59,551 bases of DNA. Source: Pseudoramibacter alactolyticus ATCC 23263 (GTDB lineage: Bacteria > Bacillota > Clostridia > Eubacteriales > Eubacteriaceae). This document shows, piece after piece, positions 34,193-43,594 of the stretch. The first letter of the stretch is position 1; every line of letters starts with the position of its first letter. The DNA lies in the NCBI RefSeq assembly GCF_000185505.1, contig NZ_GL622359.1, positions 524,542-584,092 on the forward strand, read 5' to 3'. A program made the position numbers and the translations under genes. The notes beneath the pieces were generated by a model. The model had not been told where the DNA came from. It did no database searches and was given only the letters and a program-made list of their open reading frames with translations.

Positions 34193-35494
34193 ATGACCAA
34201 TCCATATAATCATCATAATCTCAATGACGGTTTAACACCGTACGAAGAGATTCATGAAAAGACCAATCCCGAAACACCATGGAACGCACAGAATCCAAAA
34301 AAAGGATTTCGGAAGCGATCCACGGCTTTACTCGTCGCGGGTTGTTTGGTCGTCGGCGGTTTGAGCGGCTTTGGCGGTTCTATTTTGGCCAATCGCATAA
34401 CCGGCAAATCAACGACAATTATGTATAGAACAGTTGGCCACACCGAAACAACCAGTACCAAATCTTCTTCTTCAAGAAATGGTACGTTGACGACAGAGCA
34501 AGTTGCGAAAGCGGCAACTTCAACCGTTGTTTCCATCACCACTGAATCCAAGGAAACATCTTCCGTTTATTCGGATTTAGTCACAAAGGGTGCTGGATCC
34601 GGCGTTATTTTAACAAAAGACGGCTATATCGTTACCTGTGCGCACGTTGTGGATAACGCGACCACCATCAAAGTGAAAACCTCTGATAACAAAGAATATA
34701 CCGCCAAAGTAATTGGCAGCGATTCACAAACAGATATCGCGCTCATCAAAATATCGGCGTCAAATTTAACACCAGCTGTCATCGGTAAATCCAGTGAGCT
34801 GGATGCCGGCGAAACGGCCGTGGCCATTGGTAATCCGCTGGGTGAATTGAGCGGAACGGTCACAGAAGGCATTATTTCAGCCAAGGAACGTCAAATAACC
34901 ATTTCGGGCCATAAAATGACTTTGATTCAAACTTCCGCTCAAGTGAATCCGGGCAATTCCGGCGGCGGCCTGTTTAATCAATATGGCGAATTGGTTGGTA
35001 TTGTTGAATCAAAATCATCCGGCAGCGGCGTCGAAGGGCTTGGATTCGCCGTTCCTATAGATACCGCAGCCAAGGTGATCGAGTCGTTAAAAACCAATGG
35101 CTATGTTAAAGGTCGGCCGAGTTTAGGCGTTACAATTGTAGATGCAACCAGCGCTCAAAGCGCTATGCGATATGGTGCCGGTCAAACGGGCGTTGTGATC
35201 GCCAGCGTGACAAAAAATTCCGCAGCAGATCGGGCCGGGCTGCAATCCGGCGACGTTATTACGGCCGTTTCCGGGAAAAAGGTATCTGAGGCCGCTGACG
35301 TCACGGCCGCTGTCCAAAAAAAATCTGTTGGTGATAAAATCAAGATTACCATTTCAAGGGACGGCTCTTCAAAAACGGTGATTGTTACTTTAAAAGAAGC
35401 AACGAAAAATAACAGTTCAATCAGCAACGCAAACGCATCAGACAACTCAAATGGCGGCAATGATAATGATGACGAAGGCGGCAGATTATTCTAA
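34193..35494 (+). CDS. HtrA/DegP-type membrane-anchored serine protease
   Basis: A trypsin-like protease with a C-terminal PDZ domain (433 aa), acting outside the membrane on damaged proteins. After a cytoplasmic N-terminal stretch there is one membrane segment (about 43-63). The catalytic triad is His151 (TCAHVVD), Asp181 (TDIALIKI) and Ser256 (VNPGNSGGGL). The PDZ domain spans about 310-400 (DRAGLQSGDVITAV). The tail is rich in Asn, Ser and Asp. The ATG lies behind a poor ribosome-binding site, next to a palindrome. A terminator follows directly. Confidence 0.94.
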   Translation: MTNPYNHHNLNDGLTPYEEIHEKTNPETPWNAQNPKKGFRKRSTALLVAGCLVVGGLSGFGGSILANRITGKSTTIMYRTVGHTETTSTKSSSSRNGTLTTEQVAKAATSTVVSITTESKETSSVYSDLVTKGAGSGVILTKDGYIVTCAHVVDNATTIKVKTSDNKEYTAKVIGSDSQTDIALIKISASNLTPAVIGKSSELDAGETAVAIGNPLGELSGTVTEGIISAKERQITISGHKMTLIQTSAQVNPGNSGGGLFNQYGELVGIVESKSSGSGVEGLGFAVPIDTAAKVIESLKTNGYVKGRPSLGVTIVDATSAQSAMRYGAGQTGVVIASVTKNSAADRAGLQSGDVITAVSGKKVSEAADVTAAVQKKSVGDKIKITISRDGSSKTVIVTLKEATKNNSSISNANASDNSNGGNDNDDEGGRLF

Positions 35495-35498
35495 GACA

Positions 35499-35536
35499 AG
35501 AGCTCCCGACGGGTTTTGCCCGCTGGGAGCTCTTTT
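35499..35536 (+). terminator. terminator of htrA
   Basis: AAGAGCTCCC pairs with GGGAGCTCTT and an inner GGG/CCC pair; TTTT overlaps the stem end. Confidence 0.75.
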
Positions 35537-35546
35537 GCTAAAGACT

Positions 35547-35590
35547 GAGATATTATCGCGTATAATTGGTGTTATACGCGATAATATCTC
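35547..35590. repeat. perfect 19-bp inverted repeat
   Basis: Positions 35547-35565 and 35572-35590 are exact inverted copies with a 6-nt loop. The stem contains TATCGCGTATAA. Unlike a normal terminator it has no T run next to it. It lies in the convergent gap between htrA and the unknown gene at 35623. Confidence 0.8.
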
Positions 35591-35622
35591 TCTTCCTCTT
35601 TTGCCGGAGTGACAGATTTTTA

Positions 35623-36096
35623 TCATTGACCAATGATACGCAGACAAGCTTGATACGCTTCGTCAAAGGTATCCCATTTGACAACATCTCCTTCCCGGAC
35701 TTCCAAATCGCCCAAACGCGCATAAGAATGTGTCCCATCATTAAATGATTTAATGACAATATCGTCCTCGGTAAAATGCGGGAATTCTAAAAACTTGCGA
35801 TATAAAAAATTATCTGCCACATGTTCATCGGTTGACCAATTGCCATCGGCGTCGTAATAAATATTTTTCTGGCTCGTAATCGCGACGAATTGTCGATCTA
35901 AATCTTCATCGCTTGTATGATGACTGGCATGTTCAAGATCGAGATTTTTAATGCGGTTGCTGATGTCATCCTTAAGGCCGGTGCCGGCCAAACGAATCGC
36001 TTGATGATAAGCAACGAGCTGTTGGAGATTGCGGATCTTCAATAACCATCTTTGTTCAGATGTCCCTTTATCAACCAATACAAATAACCAATTCAT
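35623..36096 (-). CDS. unknown protein, 157 aa
   Basis: I do not recognise the family. The protein is soluble, acidic, with no signal peptide or membrane segment. Visible blocks are MNWLFVLVDKG at the start, a helical region with LEHASHHTSDEDLDRQFVA near residue 55, and VREGDVVKWDTFDEAYQACL near the end. A strong AGGAGAAGGA ribosome-binding site precedes the ATG, so it is probably expressed. It stands alone: 270 nt from zapA and convergent with htrA. Codon use looks like its neighbours. Confidence 0.8.
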   Translation of the reverse strand: MNWLFVLVDKGTSEQRWLLKIRNLQQLVAYHQAIRLAGTGLKDDISNRIKNLDLEHASHHTSDEDLDRQFVAITSQKNIYYDADGNWSTDEHVADNFLYRKFLEFPHFTEDDIVIKSFNDGTHSYARLGDLEVREGDVVKWDTFDEAYQACLRIIGQ

Positions 36097-36335
36097 TTCC
36101 TTCTCCTATCTTATTAAAAAATTTCTTTAAATTCGGTGCATTTCGAATTGAAATTTATCTATTTTTCGTATAAATATATCTTTACGTTTTAAATCCCAAT
36201 AATTTTTAAATCATTCAAATCATTCACTTGAATTGCCATAAGGAGTTTATGCCGTGAAAGATCAATTAGATCATATATAGATTTTTATTTTATCACAGAT
36301 TTAATCATTGATATAGCGATTGCTTTTATGCTTTA

Positions 36336-36366
36336 AATATAAAAAAGCAGCGATGAGCTGCTTTTT
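36336..36366 (-). terminator. terminator of zapA
   Basis: AAAAAGCAGC pairs with GCTGCTTTTT, with a T run on the minus strand. The stretch 36097-36335 shows no gene. Confidence 0.75.
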
Positions 36367-36369
36367 GCA

Positions 36370-36888
36370 TCACGATTGATGGTCCTTGGATTTACTGAGT
36401 TCTATTTGGCTTTCGAACAATTTATTTTGAAGATTTAAAATCGATTTGCGGTTGGATTCGCTTTCTTCCTTCGCCTGCTTCAAGTGTTCGCGATATTGAT
36501 TGAGCAACTCATTTTTTTCTTCAAGCTGACGCTGACAGGCTTGCAAATCCTTGAGAATTTCTTTTTTCTCCTGTTCCAATTGATTAGATTGTTCTTTTTC
36601 ATTGGCTAAATGTTCATTGATGGCAGATTGTTCTTTTTTTGCCTGTGACAGTCGATCTTTCATTTCAGCAATATCGCGCTGTGCCTGAAAATATTTTTCC
36701 GAAATATTCATGCATCCGATAAGCATTAGCTGAATGCGATTGATATGCGGATTGCTGTTCTGGATTTCTTGTAGTTCCTGATTGACAAAATCTGCCAATC
36801 CGCGAATATAATCCTCATTGCCATCCACTTTAACCGGCAAGGGTGTGCCCATAATGGTTAGTTCAATCGACTTTTTATCATTTGCCAT
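36370..36888 (-). CDS. zapA: cell division protein ZapA with extended coiled coil
   Basis: ZapA bundles FtsZ protofilaments at the division site. The N-terminal ZapA domain (about 1-90) starts IELTIMGTPLPVKVDGNEDY and includes the helix INRIQLMLIGCMNISEKYF. Residues 75-170 are a long Glu/Lys/Gln-rich coiled coil, making the protein (172 aa) much longer than the usual 85-110 aa. It lies 72 nt after the dprA-like gene and in the pheST region, an arrangement common in clostridia. Confidence 0.85.
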   Translation of the reverse strand: MANDKKSIELTIMGTPLPVKVDGNEDYIRGLADFVNQELQEIQNSNPHINRIQLMLIGCMNISEKYFQAQRDIAEMKDRLSQAKKEQSAINEHLANEKEQSNQLEQEKKEILKDLQACQRQLEEKNELLNQYREHLKQAKEESESNRKSILNLQNKLFESQIELSKSKDHQS

Positions 36889-36960
36889 ATCTCTCTTTGT
36901 TCCCTCCGATCTTCCTCCATGCTTTGTTCAATTTTATTATAGATAAAATGAGAAGGGTTT

Positions 36961-37869
36961 TCAATTTTTTCGCATATTATTTAAAAAGATTTTTATTTCC
37001 GCCATTGCAAGAATTCGGATATCTGTTTTCAGTTTAGACAGCAAATCTTCTATTTCCGGTGCAGATGCGGCAATGGCATGATCCGTGATGATCGGGCGCT
37101 TATACTTTTCGGCAAAACGCAAAGTGTGCACGGTTCCGCTGTTTTTATCAAATTCGGACACAATGAGAGCCTGAGCACTCATGGCTTGCAAGCGATCCCG
37201 CGCGATATAATAATGTTTTCGAGGCATCTCTTCGAGGGGTGAATATTCTGAAATTAAACATCCCCCGCCCTTAACAATTTCATTCGCCAGTTCCTGATTG
37301 CTTGACGGCGCAACAGCTGTCAGTGAAGCTGGCAAAAAAGCCACCGTTTTTCCGCCATTTTCCAGACAGCCCAGATGCGCCGCCGTATCACATCCCTTTG
37401 CCAAACCACTAATCACGCAGATATCGCGTTTTGCGAGCTCTCGGCCCATATTGTGTGCGAAAGTCTTCCCGCTGGCTGAAGGTGTGCGAGTCCCGATCAC
37501 AGCCATGCGTCTTTGCCCGAGACAGCGAAGCTCTCCCTGATAAAACAGAAGAACAGGGGCATCGGATGCTTGAAAACATGTGGGAAATATCTCATCGAAG
37601 GGTGAAATCATATGGATGGCCGCTTTGCTGCAAAGTTCTAAAATCTGCTGAGCCGATTGATACCCAGCCATAAAGAAAGAGATTGGCAGCATTGGTGAAA
37701 ATAGATTGGCGCGCATCCCAAAATCGATCAGATCCAAATAGGTCAGATGCTGATTTGCAGGTAAGACTTGTTTTTTAAGTTGGCGCACAAATTGCGCAAA
37801 GCGCCGTCGGCTCATCCCCTCTAATCGGGAAATGGCCAGCAGCGCTTCCGTCGTATTTGAATTATTCAT
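36961..37869 (-). CDS. dprA: DprA/Smf-like DNA-processing protein
   Basis: DprA loads RecA on incoming single-stranded DNA during transformation. The Rossmann core is visible: RRMAVIGTRTPSASGKTFA, then CVISGLAKGCDTAAHLGCL, TVAFLPASLT, GGCLISEYSPLEEMPRKHYY and LIVSEFDKNSGTVHTLRFA. Some positions differ from the classic pattern (GLAKGCDTAAH rather than GxAxGID; YYIARDRLQAMSA for PRRNRIIAGLS), and no C-terminal winged helix is evident (302 aa). The ATG at 37869 overlaps the pheT stop by 8 nt, so translation is coupled to pheT. The family call is firm; the exact role is less sure. Confidence 0.8.
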   Translation of the reverse strand: MNNSNTTEALLAISRLEGMSRRRFAQFVRQLKKQVLPANQHLTYLDLIDFGMRANLFSPMLPISFFMAGYQSAQQILELCSKAAIHMISPFDEIFPTCFQASDAPVLLFYQGELRCLGQRRMAVIGTRTPSASGKTFAHNMGRELAKRDICVISGLAKGCDTAAHLGCLENGGKTVAFLPASLTAVAPSSNQELANEIVKGGGCLISEYSPLEEMPRKHYYIARDRLQAMSAQALIVSEFDKNSGTVHTLRFAEKYKRPIITDHAIAASAPEIEDLLSKLKTDIRILAMAEIKIFLNNMRKN

Positions 37870-40255
37870 CGCGCAGTTGGGCGTGAAGTTTCGTTTCCAA
37901 ATCAGACACGATGGCGTCGACAATCGGATTAATGTCGTCGTCGGTTAATGTTCGTTCAGCATGGCGGAACGTCATGGAAAATGCCAAACTCTTCTTGCCT
38001 TCGCCGATTTGTTCCCCGCGGTAGACATCAAAGAGATCAATGGATTCCATGATGTCGGCATGATGATCTTCGATAATTTCCCAGACCGCTGAAGATGGCA
38101 ATGCTTCCGGCACGATCACTGCCAAATCCCGGTTTGAAGAAGGATATTTCGGCAAATCATCAAAATGAATGATTCGGTCGGATGCCATTTCGGTCAGGAT
38201 GTTAAAATCGAATTCTGCCAGGAGCGTATGCTTCGGCAATGCGAATTTTTTCGCGACGATTGGATGAATTTCACCCATCTGCCCGACCGATACGCCATCG
38301 ATTGAAATGATCGCCTTTCTCCCCGGATGGAACAAATGGTCCCCGCCGGCTTCAAAGCGAACGGATGTTCGGCCGACTTCCGCAAGAATGCGCTCCGTCA
38401 CCCCTTTAAAGCTGTAGAAATCGTCAGCATTATAGCTTGTCATCACCAGATGTTTGGTTTCAATCGGCAAATCACTGGTATCCGAATTCACATGATAGGT
38501 CGATGCGATCTCGAAAAAACGGCCTGACGGATTTTTTCGGCTGTGGTTCAGAGCAATCAGCGACAATTGCTCGCCGGCCAAAGTGAAGCGCATCACGGCA
38601 CTGTCTTCGCCCAGGGGATTCATGATGACCACCGGTGCTTCCACCTCATCCATCTGCATGTCATGAATGGTTTTAAGCGATGTGAATGACGTGGTCATGG
38701 TTTGGAAATAGCCCGAACCAATGAGCAGGTCTTCAATCTTCGTTTTAAATACCTGCGCGTCGGTTTTAAGGCCGACCAAAGTCGTTCCGCCCATGATGGT
38801 GTTTGGGATGTGGTCATAGCCATAAATGCGCGCCACTTCTTCAGCGATATCTTCACGAATGCGCAGATCCCGGCGATATTCGGGGACGATGACTTTCAAC
38901 CGTTGACCGTCTGCGGGCTGAACTTCAAGGAACAGCCGATTTAAAATTTTTACAATGTCATCGGCTGAAATATCAATGCCCAGAAACCGGCTGATCCATT
39001 GCGGATCCACTGTAATGGTATGGGCTTCTTCCGGATGCGGATAAATATCAATCATCCCTGGAATGACCTCGCAAGCGCCAGTGGATTCAAAGAGATAGGC
39101 AGCTCTGAGCGCGGCGACTTCACACAATCCCGGAAAAGTTCCCTTTTCGTAGCGCGCAGAGGTTTCTGTTCTGAGCCCCGTCTTGCGGGAAGTTTTGCGG
39201 ACGCTCGTTTTATCGAAGCAGGCTGATTCCAGCACGACATATTCTGTTTGATCGGTGATTTCTGAGTTGAGTCCGCCCATGATGCCAGCGACGGCAATCG
39301 GTTTTCGCCCATTGGTAATCATCAACATTTCGGCATCAATGGCACGTTCCTGACCATCCAATGTCGTGACAGATTGATCGTCACATTGTTTGACAATGAT
39401 TTCCTGACTGCCGATGCTTTGATAATCAAAAGCATGGAGGGGCTGACCGACTTCCAGCATCACATAATTGGTCACATCCACAATATTATTAATCGGCCGA
39501 ACGCCGCTGTTCAGCAATTTACGCTGCATCCAGATGGGTGAGGGTTCAATTTTATTGACTTTAAACATCCGCGCGGTGTAACGGGGGCACAGATCGCTTT
39601 CAACGGAGACCTTCAGGAAATTTTCAATCGGCAGCACATCCTGAATTTCCTGTGCCTCCTGATAAAGCGTGATCGGCTCAATGGGTTCGTCCAAGGCCGC
39701 CGCGGCTTCCCGGGCAATCCCATAAATCGATTGGCAGTCGCTGCGGTTGGCCGTTAATTCCACATCGATGATTTGGTCGTTAACCCAAAAAAGATCTCGA
39801 ATTTCCTGCCCCAGTTTCGTATCTTCGGGCAAAATATAAATGCCGTTCATGATTTCCTGGCTAAAAAGGCCGGTATCCAGTCCCATCTCTTCCACCGAGC
39901 ACATCATTCCCGGCGATTCAATCCCACGGAATGAGGTTGGCTTCATTTTTGAGCCGTCTGCGATAACAGACCCGGCCACGGCAACGGGAACCACGGCGCC
40001 CACAAAAACATTTTTTGCGCTGGTAATAATCGGAAGCGTCTGATCGCCAAAATCGACATCGCAAATCTGCAATTTATCGGAATTGGGATGTTTGGCAATC
40101 CTTGTGATTTTACCCGTTAAAATGCCTTGAACATTGGGATTAACCGGCTGGATCGTTTCGACCTTCGTGCCGGTCATGGTCAGAATATCCCCAAAGGTCT
40201 TAACATCCTGATCAACGTTGACATATTCTTTTAACCAATTTAAAGATACAAGCAT
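37862..40255 (-). CDS. pheT: phenylalanyl-tRNA synthetase, beta subunit
   Basis: Large subunit (797 aa) of the alpha2-beta2 synthetase. Domains in order: N-terminal part MLVSLNWLKEYV, an OB-fold tRNA-binding domain (about 40-150), the B3/B4 editing domain (about 205-390; VTNYVMLEVGQPLHAFD), B5 (about 410-480), the inactive catalytic-like core, and an FDX-ACB anticodon-binding domain at the end (PKYPSSNRDLAVIVPEALP). It follows pheS by 13 nt and is under the T-box upstream of pheS. Confidence 0.97.
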   Translation of the reverse strand: MLVSLNWLKEYVNVDQDVKTFGDILTMTGTKVETIQPVNPNVQGILTGKITRIAKHPNSDKLQICDVDFGDQTLPIITSAKNVFVGAVVPVAVAGSVIADGSKMKPTSFRGIESPGMMCSVEEMGLDTGLFSQEIMNGIYILPEDTKLGQEIRDLFWVNDQIIDVELTANRSDCQSIYGIAREAAAALDEPIEPITLYQEAQEIQDVLPIENFLKVSVESDLCPRYTARMFKVNKIEPSPIWMQRKLLNSGVRPINNIVDVTNYVMLEVGQPLHAFDYQSIGSQEIIVKQCDDQSVTTLDGQERAIDAEMLMITNGRKPIAVAGIMGGLNSEITDQTEYVVLESACFDKTSVRKTSRKTGLRTETSARYEKGTFPGLCEVAALRAAYLFESTGACEVIPGMIDIYPHPEEAHTITVDPQWISRFLGIDISADDIVKILNRLFLEVQPADGQRLKVIVPEYRRDLRIREDIAEEVARIYGYDHIPNTIMGGTTLVGLKTDAQVFKTKIEDLLIGSGYFQTMTTSFTSLKTIHDMQMDEVEAPVVIMNPLGEDSAVMRFTLAGEQLSLIALNHSRKNPSGRFFEIASTYHVNSDTSDLPIETKHLVMTSYNADDFYSFKGVTERILAEVGRTSVRFEAGGDHLFHPGRKAIISIDGVSVGQMGEIHPIVAKKFALPKHTLLAEFDFNILTEMASDRIIHFDDLPKYPSSNRDLAVIVPEALPSSAVWEIIEDHHADIMESIDLFDVYRGEQIGEGKKSLAFSMTFRHAERTLTDDDINPIVDAIVSDLETKLHAQLRDE

Positions 40256-40268
40256 GTTTTCCCTCCGA

Positions 40269-41291
40269 TTATTTAAATTGTTCTAAAAAACGGATATCAT
40301 TTTCAAATAAAATCCGCAAGTCTGTAATACCGTATTTGGTCAGTGCGATGCGGTCGAGGCCGAGGCCAAAGGCAAAACCGGAATAAACTTTCGGATCAAT
40401 GCCGCAGGCCTTGAGCACATTGGGATGCACCATCCCGCATCCCAAAAGTTCGACCCAGCCGGAATCGTCACAAACGGAACAGCCTTCACCGCCGCATCTG
40501 AAACAGGTCACGTCCATTTCAGCCGAGGGTTCTGTGAAATAGAACTGATGGGGGCGAAATTTGGTTTTTGTTTTGTTGCCAAATAACTGCTTGGCGAAAA
40601 GATCCATCGTTCCCTTCAGATCAGACATGGTAATCCCCTTATCGATCACAAGCCCTTCCATTTGGTGGAAGACCGGAGAATGCGTCGCGTCAATTTCATC
40701 GGAGCGATACACGCGCCCGGGGGAAATAATGCGCAGCGGCGGCTTTTGCTCGAGCATGGTCCGAACCTGAACCGGCGACGTTTGCGTTCTTAGCACCATA
40801 TTTTCCCGATAATAAAAAGATTCCTGTTTGTCTCGCGACGAATGATCCAAAGGCATGTTCAAATCGTCAAAATTATACTTAACCCACTCAATTTCCGGCC
40901 CTTCGACAATCGAAAATCCCATTCCCAGAAATATATTTTCCAATTCATCCGTAACGATATCCAAAGGATGATGGCCGCCGATTGCCGGCGCTTTTCCGGG
41001 GAGGGTCACATCGATGCGCTCTTTTGTCAGGCGGGCCTCCAGAGCCTTTGTCTCCATTTCGTGTTTGAAGCTGTTCAGTCCGTTTTGAATTTCCTGACGA
41101 ACGTCGTTAGCCAATTTGCCGATGACGGGGCGCTCTTCTTTGGAAAGCTTTCCCATTCCTTTCATGAATTGCGTCATCGCTCCCCTTTTCCCCAGGAATT
41201 GAATGCGGACACGATCCAGCTCTTTCATATCCTTGACTTTGGCCATTTCTTCCTGAAATTTCTTCTTTATTTGATCTAATTGATCTTTCAC
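40269..41291 (-). CDS. pheS: phenylalanyl-tRNA synthetase, alpha subunit
   Basis: Catalytic subunit (340 aa), a class II synthetase. Motif 2 region (RIISPGRVYRSDEID), HSPVFHQMEGLVIDKG and motif 3 (SGFAFGLGLDRIALTKYGI) are visible, with an N-terminal coiled coil (about 1-85). The start is the GTG at 41291, 8 nt from AAAGGAG; a further upstream TTG has no support. First gene of pheS-pheT-dprA, behind a T-box leader with a TTC (Phe) specifier. Confidence 0.97.
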   Translation of the reverse strand: MKDQLDQIKKKFQEEMAKVKDMKELDRVRIQFLGKRGAMTQFMKGMGKLSKEERPVIGKLANDVRQEIQNGLNSFKHEMETKALEARLTKERIDVTLPGKAPAIGGHHPLDIVTDELENIFLGMGFSIVEGPEIEWVKYNFDDLNMPLDHSSRDKQESFYYRENMVLRTQTSPVQVRTMLEQKPPLRIISPGRVYRSDEIDATHSPVFHQMEGLVIDKGITMSDLKGTMDLFAKQLFGNKTKTKFRPHQFYFTEPSAEMDVTCFRCGGEGCSVCDDSGWVELLGCGMVHPNVLKACGIDPKVYSGFAFGLGLDRIALTKYGITDLRILFENDIRFLEQFK

Positions 41292-41311
41292 GGCATAAAC
41301 TCCTTTCAAAT

Positions 41312-41527
41312 AAAAAAATCCTTATATTCTCAAATATTCTCAAAAATATAAGGACGAAAATTCCGCGGTACCACCTTGCTTACCCGACACAAAAAAATAT
41401 TCATGCCGAATCACTCAAACACATAACGCAGGTCGTACGTTTCGGCCTACTCAGTTTCAGCCGAAATGCTCAGAAGCGAAACTTCCCGCAAAGGGTTCAA
41501 ATACCTCCCAGCGACTGGTATTCTCTC
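41312..41527 (-). promoter_or_regulatory. T-box leader of pheST (Phe specifier)
   Basis: Reading the minus strand, a Stem I region starts right after the trmH stop. The T-box bulge AAGGTGGTACCGCGG lies at about 41362-41376. The terminator is TCCTTATAT/ATATAAGGA (41319-41327 with 41346-41354), followed by T residues. Aligning it to the thrS leader puts TTC (41478-41480) at the specifier position, 6 nt before a shared GAGC. Uncharged tRNA-Phe should stabilise the antiterminator and allow pheST transcription. Confidence 0.9.
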
Positions 41528-42352
41528 TTAAGAACCTTCACCATTTGCGGTACAAACTTCTTCATTGCAAAAATATGATTGACAAGCATACATCATAATG
41601 CCTGCAGCAACGGCAACATTCAAAGACTCAGCCTTCCCTAAGATAGGCAGTTTCCAAAGAGAATCGCATTGTGCCTCTATTTCAGGGCGAATCCCATGGG
41701 ATTCACTGCCCAAAATCAATGCGAATCCGGATAAACATCCGGTTGCCTGCGGCGGCCTCAGAGACGTTTTTCCCTGAAGCGAAGCGCCGATGATCTGAAT
41801 CTTGTTTTCTTTTAATTCGTCAATAACAGTCTGTAACAGCCGATTGGTCTTTATCGGCAAATGAAAGCAGGATCCCATTGACGCGCGCAACGTTTTTTCA
41901 TTGTAAATATCCACACAATTATCTAAACAAACAACGATATCAAAACCGGCAGCATCAGCCGTTCGAATGATGGCTCCCATATTCCCGGGATCAGACACCC
42001 CGTCCAATAGGATGTATTTATGACAAATCCCCTCTTTTGCTTCCTTTTTTCTGGCCACGCACAAAATACCTTCCGGATGCATCTGAGACGACAAATGGGT
42101 CATCACGGTATCTGCAACGACCGTGTGTTCAAGCGGGAAAGCAGCCGTTAATGCCGCGTTCTTTTGAAGCCAGCTTTGACTGACCAAAATATGGTCGATG
42201 GGAATTTGAGCCGCTATTGCCTCCCGGGTCAGTTTCCACCCTTCAAAAAAATAGCGGCCGCTCAGGTCTCTGTTTTTCCGCCGAGATAGAGCCCTAATTT
42301 CCTTAATCAGCGGATTTTGTTTTGACGAGATAATGTCTGGAAATTTTTGCAT
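41528..42352 (-). CDS. TrmH/SpoU-family RNA 2'-O-methyltransferase
   Basis: A SPOUT-class ribose methyltransferase of 274 aa. An N-terminal substrate-binding part (about 1-95) begins QKFPDIISSKQNPLIKEI, and the knotted SAM domain carries LLDGVSDPGNMGAIIRTADA, LILGSESHGIRPE and LPILGKAESLNVAVA, the three TrmH motifs. The target (a 23S rRNA or tRNA position) is not clear from sequence. The ATG at 42352 lacks a strong ribosome-binding site; the frame is open to 42418. It follows rplT, and the pheS T-box begins right after it, a common clostridial order. Confidence 0.88.
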   Translation of the reverse strand: MQKFPDIISSKQNPLIKEIRALSRRKNRDLSGRYFFEGWKLTREAIAAQIPIDHILVSQSWLQKNAALTAAFPLEHTVVADTVMTHLSSQMHPEGILCVARKKEAKEGICHKYILLDGVSDPGNMGAIIRTADAAGFDIVVCLDNCVDIYNEKTLRASMGSCFHLPIKTNRLLQTVIDELKENKIQIIGASLQGKTSLRPPQATGCLSGFALILGSESHGIRPEIEAQCDSLWKLPILGKAESLNVAVAAGIMMYACQSYFCNEEVCTANGEGS

Positions 42353-42418
42353 AAATTGTGTTTCAAAAACAGATCGAAATCCGGTAAAATACTGAATTCT
42401 CCGGGTCGGCCGACACAT

Positions 42419-42772
42419 TTAAAGATTTTCTTTTGCGACTTCTGCCAGCTTACTAAACGCAGCGGCGTCATTCATCGCCAGGTCAGCCAGAATTTTGCGG
42501 TCAATGGCTACATTGGCAACTTTCAAACCATGCATCATCTTGCTATAGCTCAGATCGTTCAAATGTGCAGCAGCATTGATCCTGGTGATCCAAAGTTTGC
42601 GATAATCACGTTTCTTCTGTTTACGGCCGCTGTAAGCAGAGCGCAGAGCTCGCATAACCGCTTCGTTGGCCGGGCGGTATAATTTGCTCTTTGCGCCGTA
42701 ATAACCCTTTGCAAGCTTTAAAATCTTTTTATGTTTTTTATGGGCATTAACCCCTTTTTTAATTCGAGCCAT
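42419..42772 (-). CDS. rplT: 50S ribosomal protein L20
   Basis: Early-assembly 23S rRNA-binding protein (117 aa), which also represses its own operon in Firmicutes by binding the leader. [20 protein letters not shown] is the canonical N-terminus; the basic arm and globular C-terminal part ([20 protein letters not shown]) are intact. Third gene of infC-rpmI-rplT. Confidence 0.98.
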   Translation of the reverse strand: MARIKKGVNAHKKHKKILKLAKGYYGAKSKLYRPANEAVMRALRSAYSGRKQKKRDYRKLWITRINAAAHLNDLSYSKMMHGLKVANVAIDRKILADLAMNDAAAFSKLAEVAKENL

Positions 42773-42796
42773 TTTATTTCCTCCTTGTTCCCACGG

Positions 42797-42991
42797 TTAT
42801 TTTAACAACATTTTGCGAATATTTTTGGCATTGCTGGGGACCAAATAACCGGCCTTTCTCAGCTTTCTTTTCCGCTTTTGAGTTTTCTTGTTTAAAATGT
42901 GACTTTTATAAGCTTTTGCTCGTTTGATAACACCGGATTTCTTAATTTTAAAACGTTTCGCAGACCCGCGATGTGATTTCATCTTTGGCAT
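42797..42991 (-). CDS. rpmI: 50S ribosomal protein L35
   Basis: A 64-aa basic ribosomal protein with the family start [19 protein letters not shown]. It lies between infC and rplT with short gaps, the usual order. Confidence 0.98.
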   Translation of the reverse strand: MPKMKSHRGSAKRFKIKKSGVIKRAKAYKSHILNKKTQKRKRKLRKAGYLVPSNAKNIRKMLLK

Positions 42992-43019
42992 GATTCTTCC
43001 TCCTATACTTGCGTAACTT

Positions 43020-43580
43020 TTATTCTTCTTTTCCTTGTTTTTTCTTTGATTTATCCTTATGGCCCTTTGGCGTTAAGAAAATGGACATATTGCGGCCTTC
43101 CAGTTTCGGATTTTTCTCGACTGTTCCGACTTCTTCAAGCCGCTTGGCAAAATCGAGAAGCACCTGTTTTCCCTGATTGGTATAGGCCATTTCACGACCT
43201 CTGAATCGAATAGTCAATTTGACGCGATGCCCTTGCATTAAAAATTTTTCGGCATTTTTCGCCTTAACCTGAATATCGTGTTCCTCAACACGGACGGACA
43301 TCCGGATTTCTTTAATGCTGACGGCTTTTTGTTTCTTTTTGGCTTCTTTTAACCTGCGTTCTTCTTCATAGCGAAATTTCCCGTAGTCTAAAATTTTACA
43401 AACCGGCGGTTTTGCGTGTGGAGATACTTTAACCAGATCTAAATCATTTTCATCGGCAATTTTCTGAGCATCCCTTGGAGCCATGACGCCGAGCATATCC
43501 CCATTAGGGCCGACGACCCTGACTTCGCGATCACGAATTCGTTCGTTGATTTCGTGCTGCATGTCTTTTCTCTTTGCTAT
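43020..43580 (-). CDS. infC: translation initiation factor IF-3 (AUA start)
   Basis: IF-3 prevents subunit rejoining and proofreads the start codon. The N domain starts with [20 protein letters not shown], then the C domain follows ([20 protein letters not shown], ending [13 protein letters not shown]). The best start is an ATA codon at 43580, about 8 nt from GGGAGG; the first ATG (43562) lacks a ribosome-binding site. A nearby ATT (43586) is too close to it. Rare start codons for infC are known to allow IF-3 to limit its own synthesis. The coding part is about 186 aa. It is preceded by an L20-type leader and terminator. Confidence 0.95.
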   Translation of the reverse strand: MAKRKDMQHEINERIRDREVRVVGPNGDMLGVMAPRDAQKIADENDLDLVKVSPHAKPPVCKILDYGKFRYEEERRLKEAKKKQKAVSIKEIRMSVRVEEHDIQVKAKNAEKFLMQGHRVKLTIRFRGREMAYTNQGKQVLLDFAKRLEEVGTVEKNPKLEGRNMSIFLTPKGHKDKSKKKQGKEE

Positions 43581-43594
43581 TGTAATACACCTCC

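Noticed and set aside
35547-35590. dif site for Xer recombination
   Set aside because: The sequence is a long perfect palindrome and does not match the asymmetric 28-bp dif consensus.
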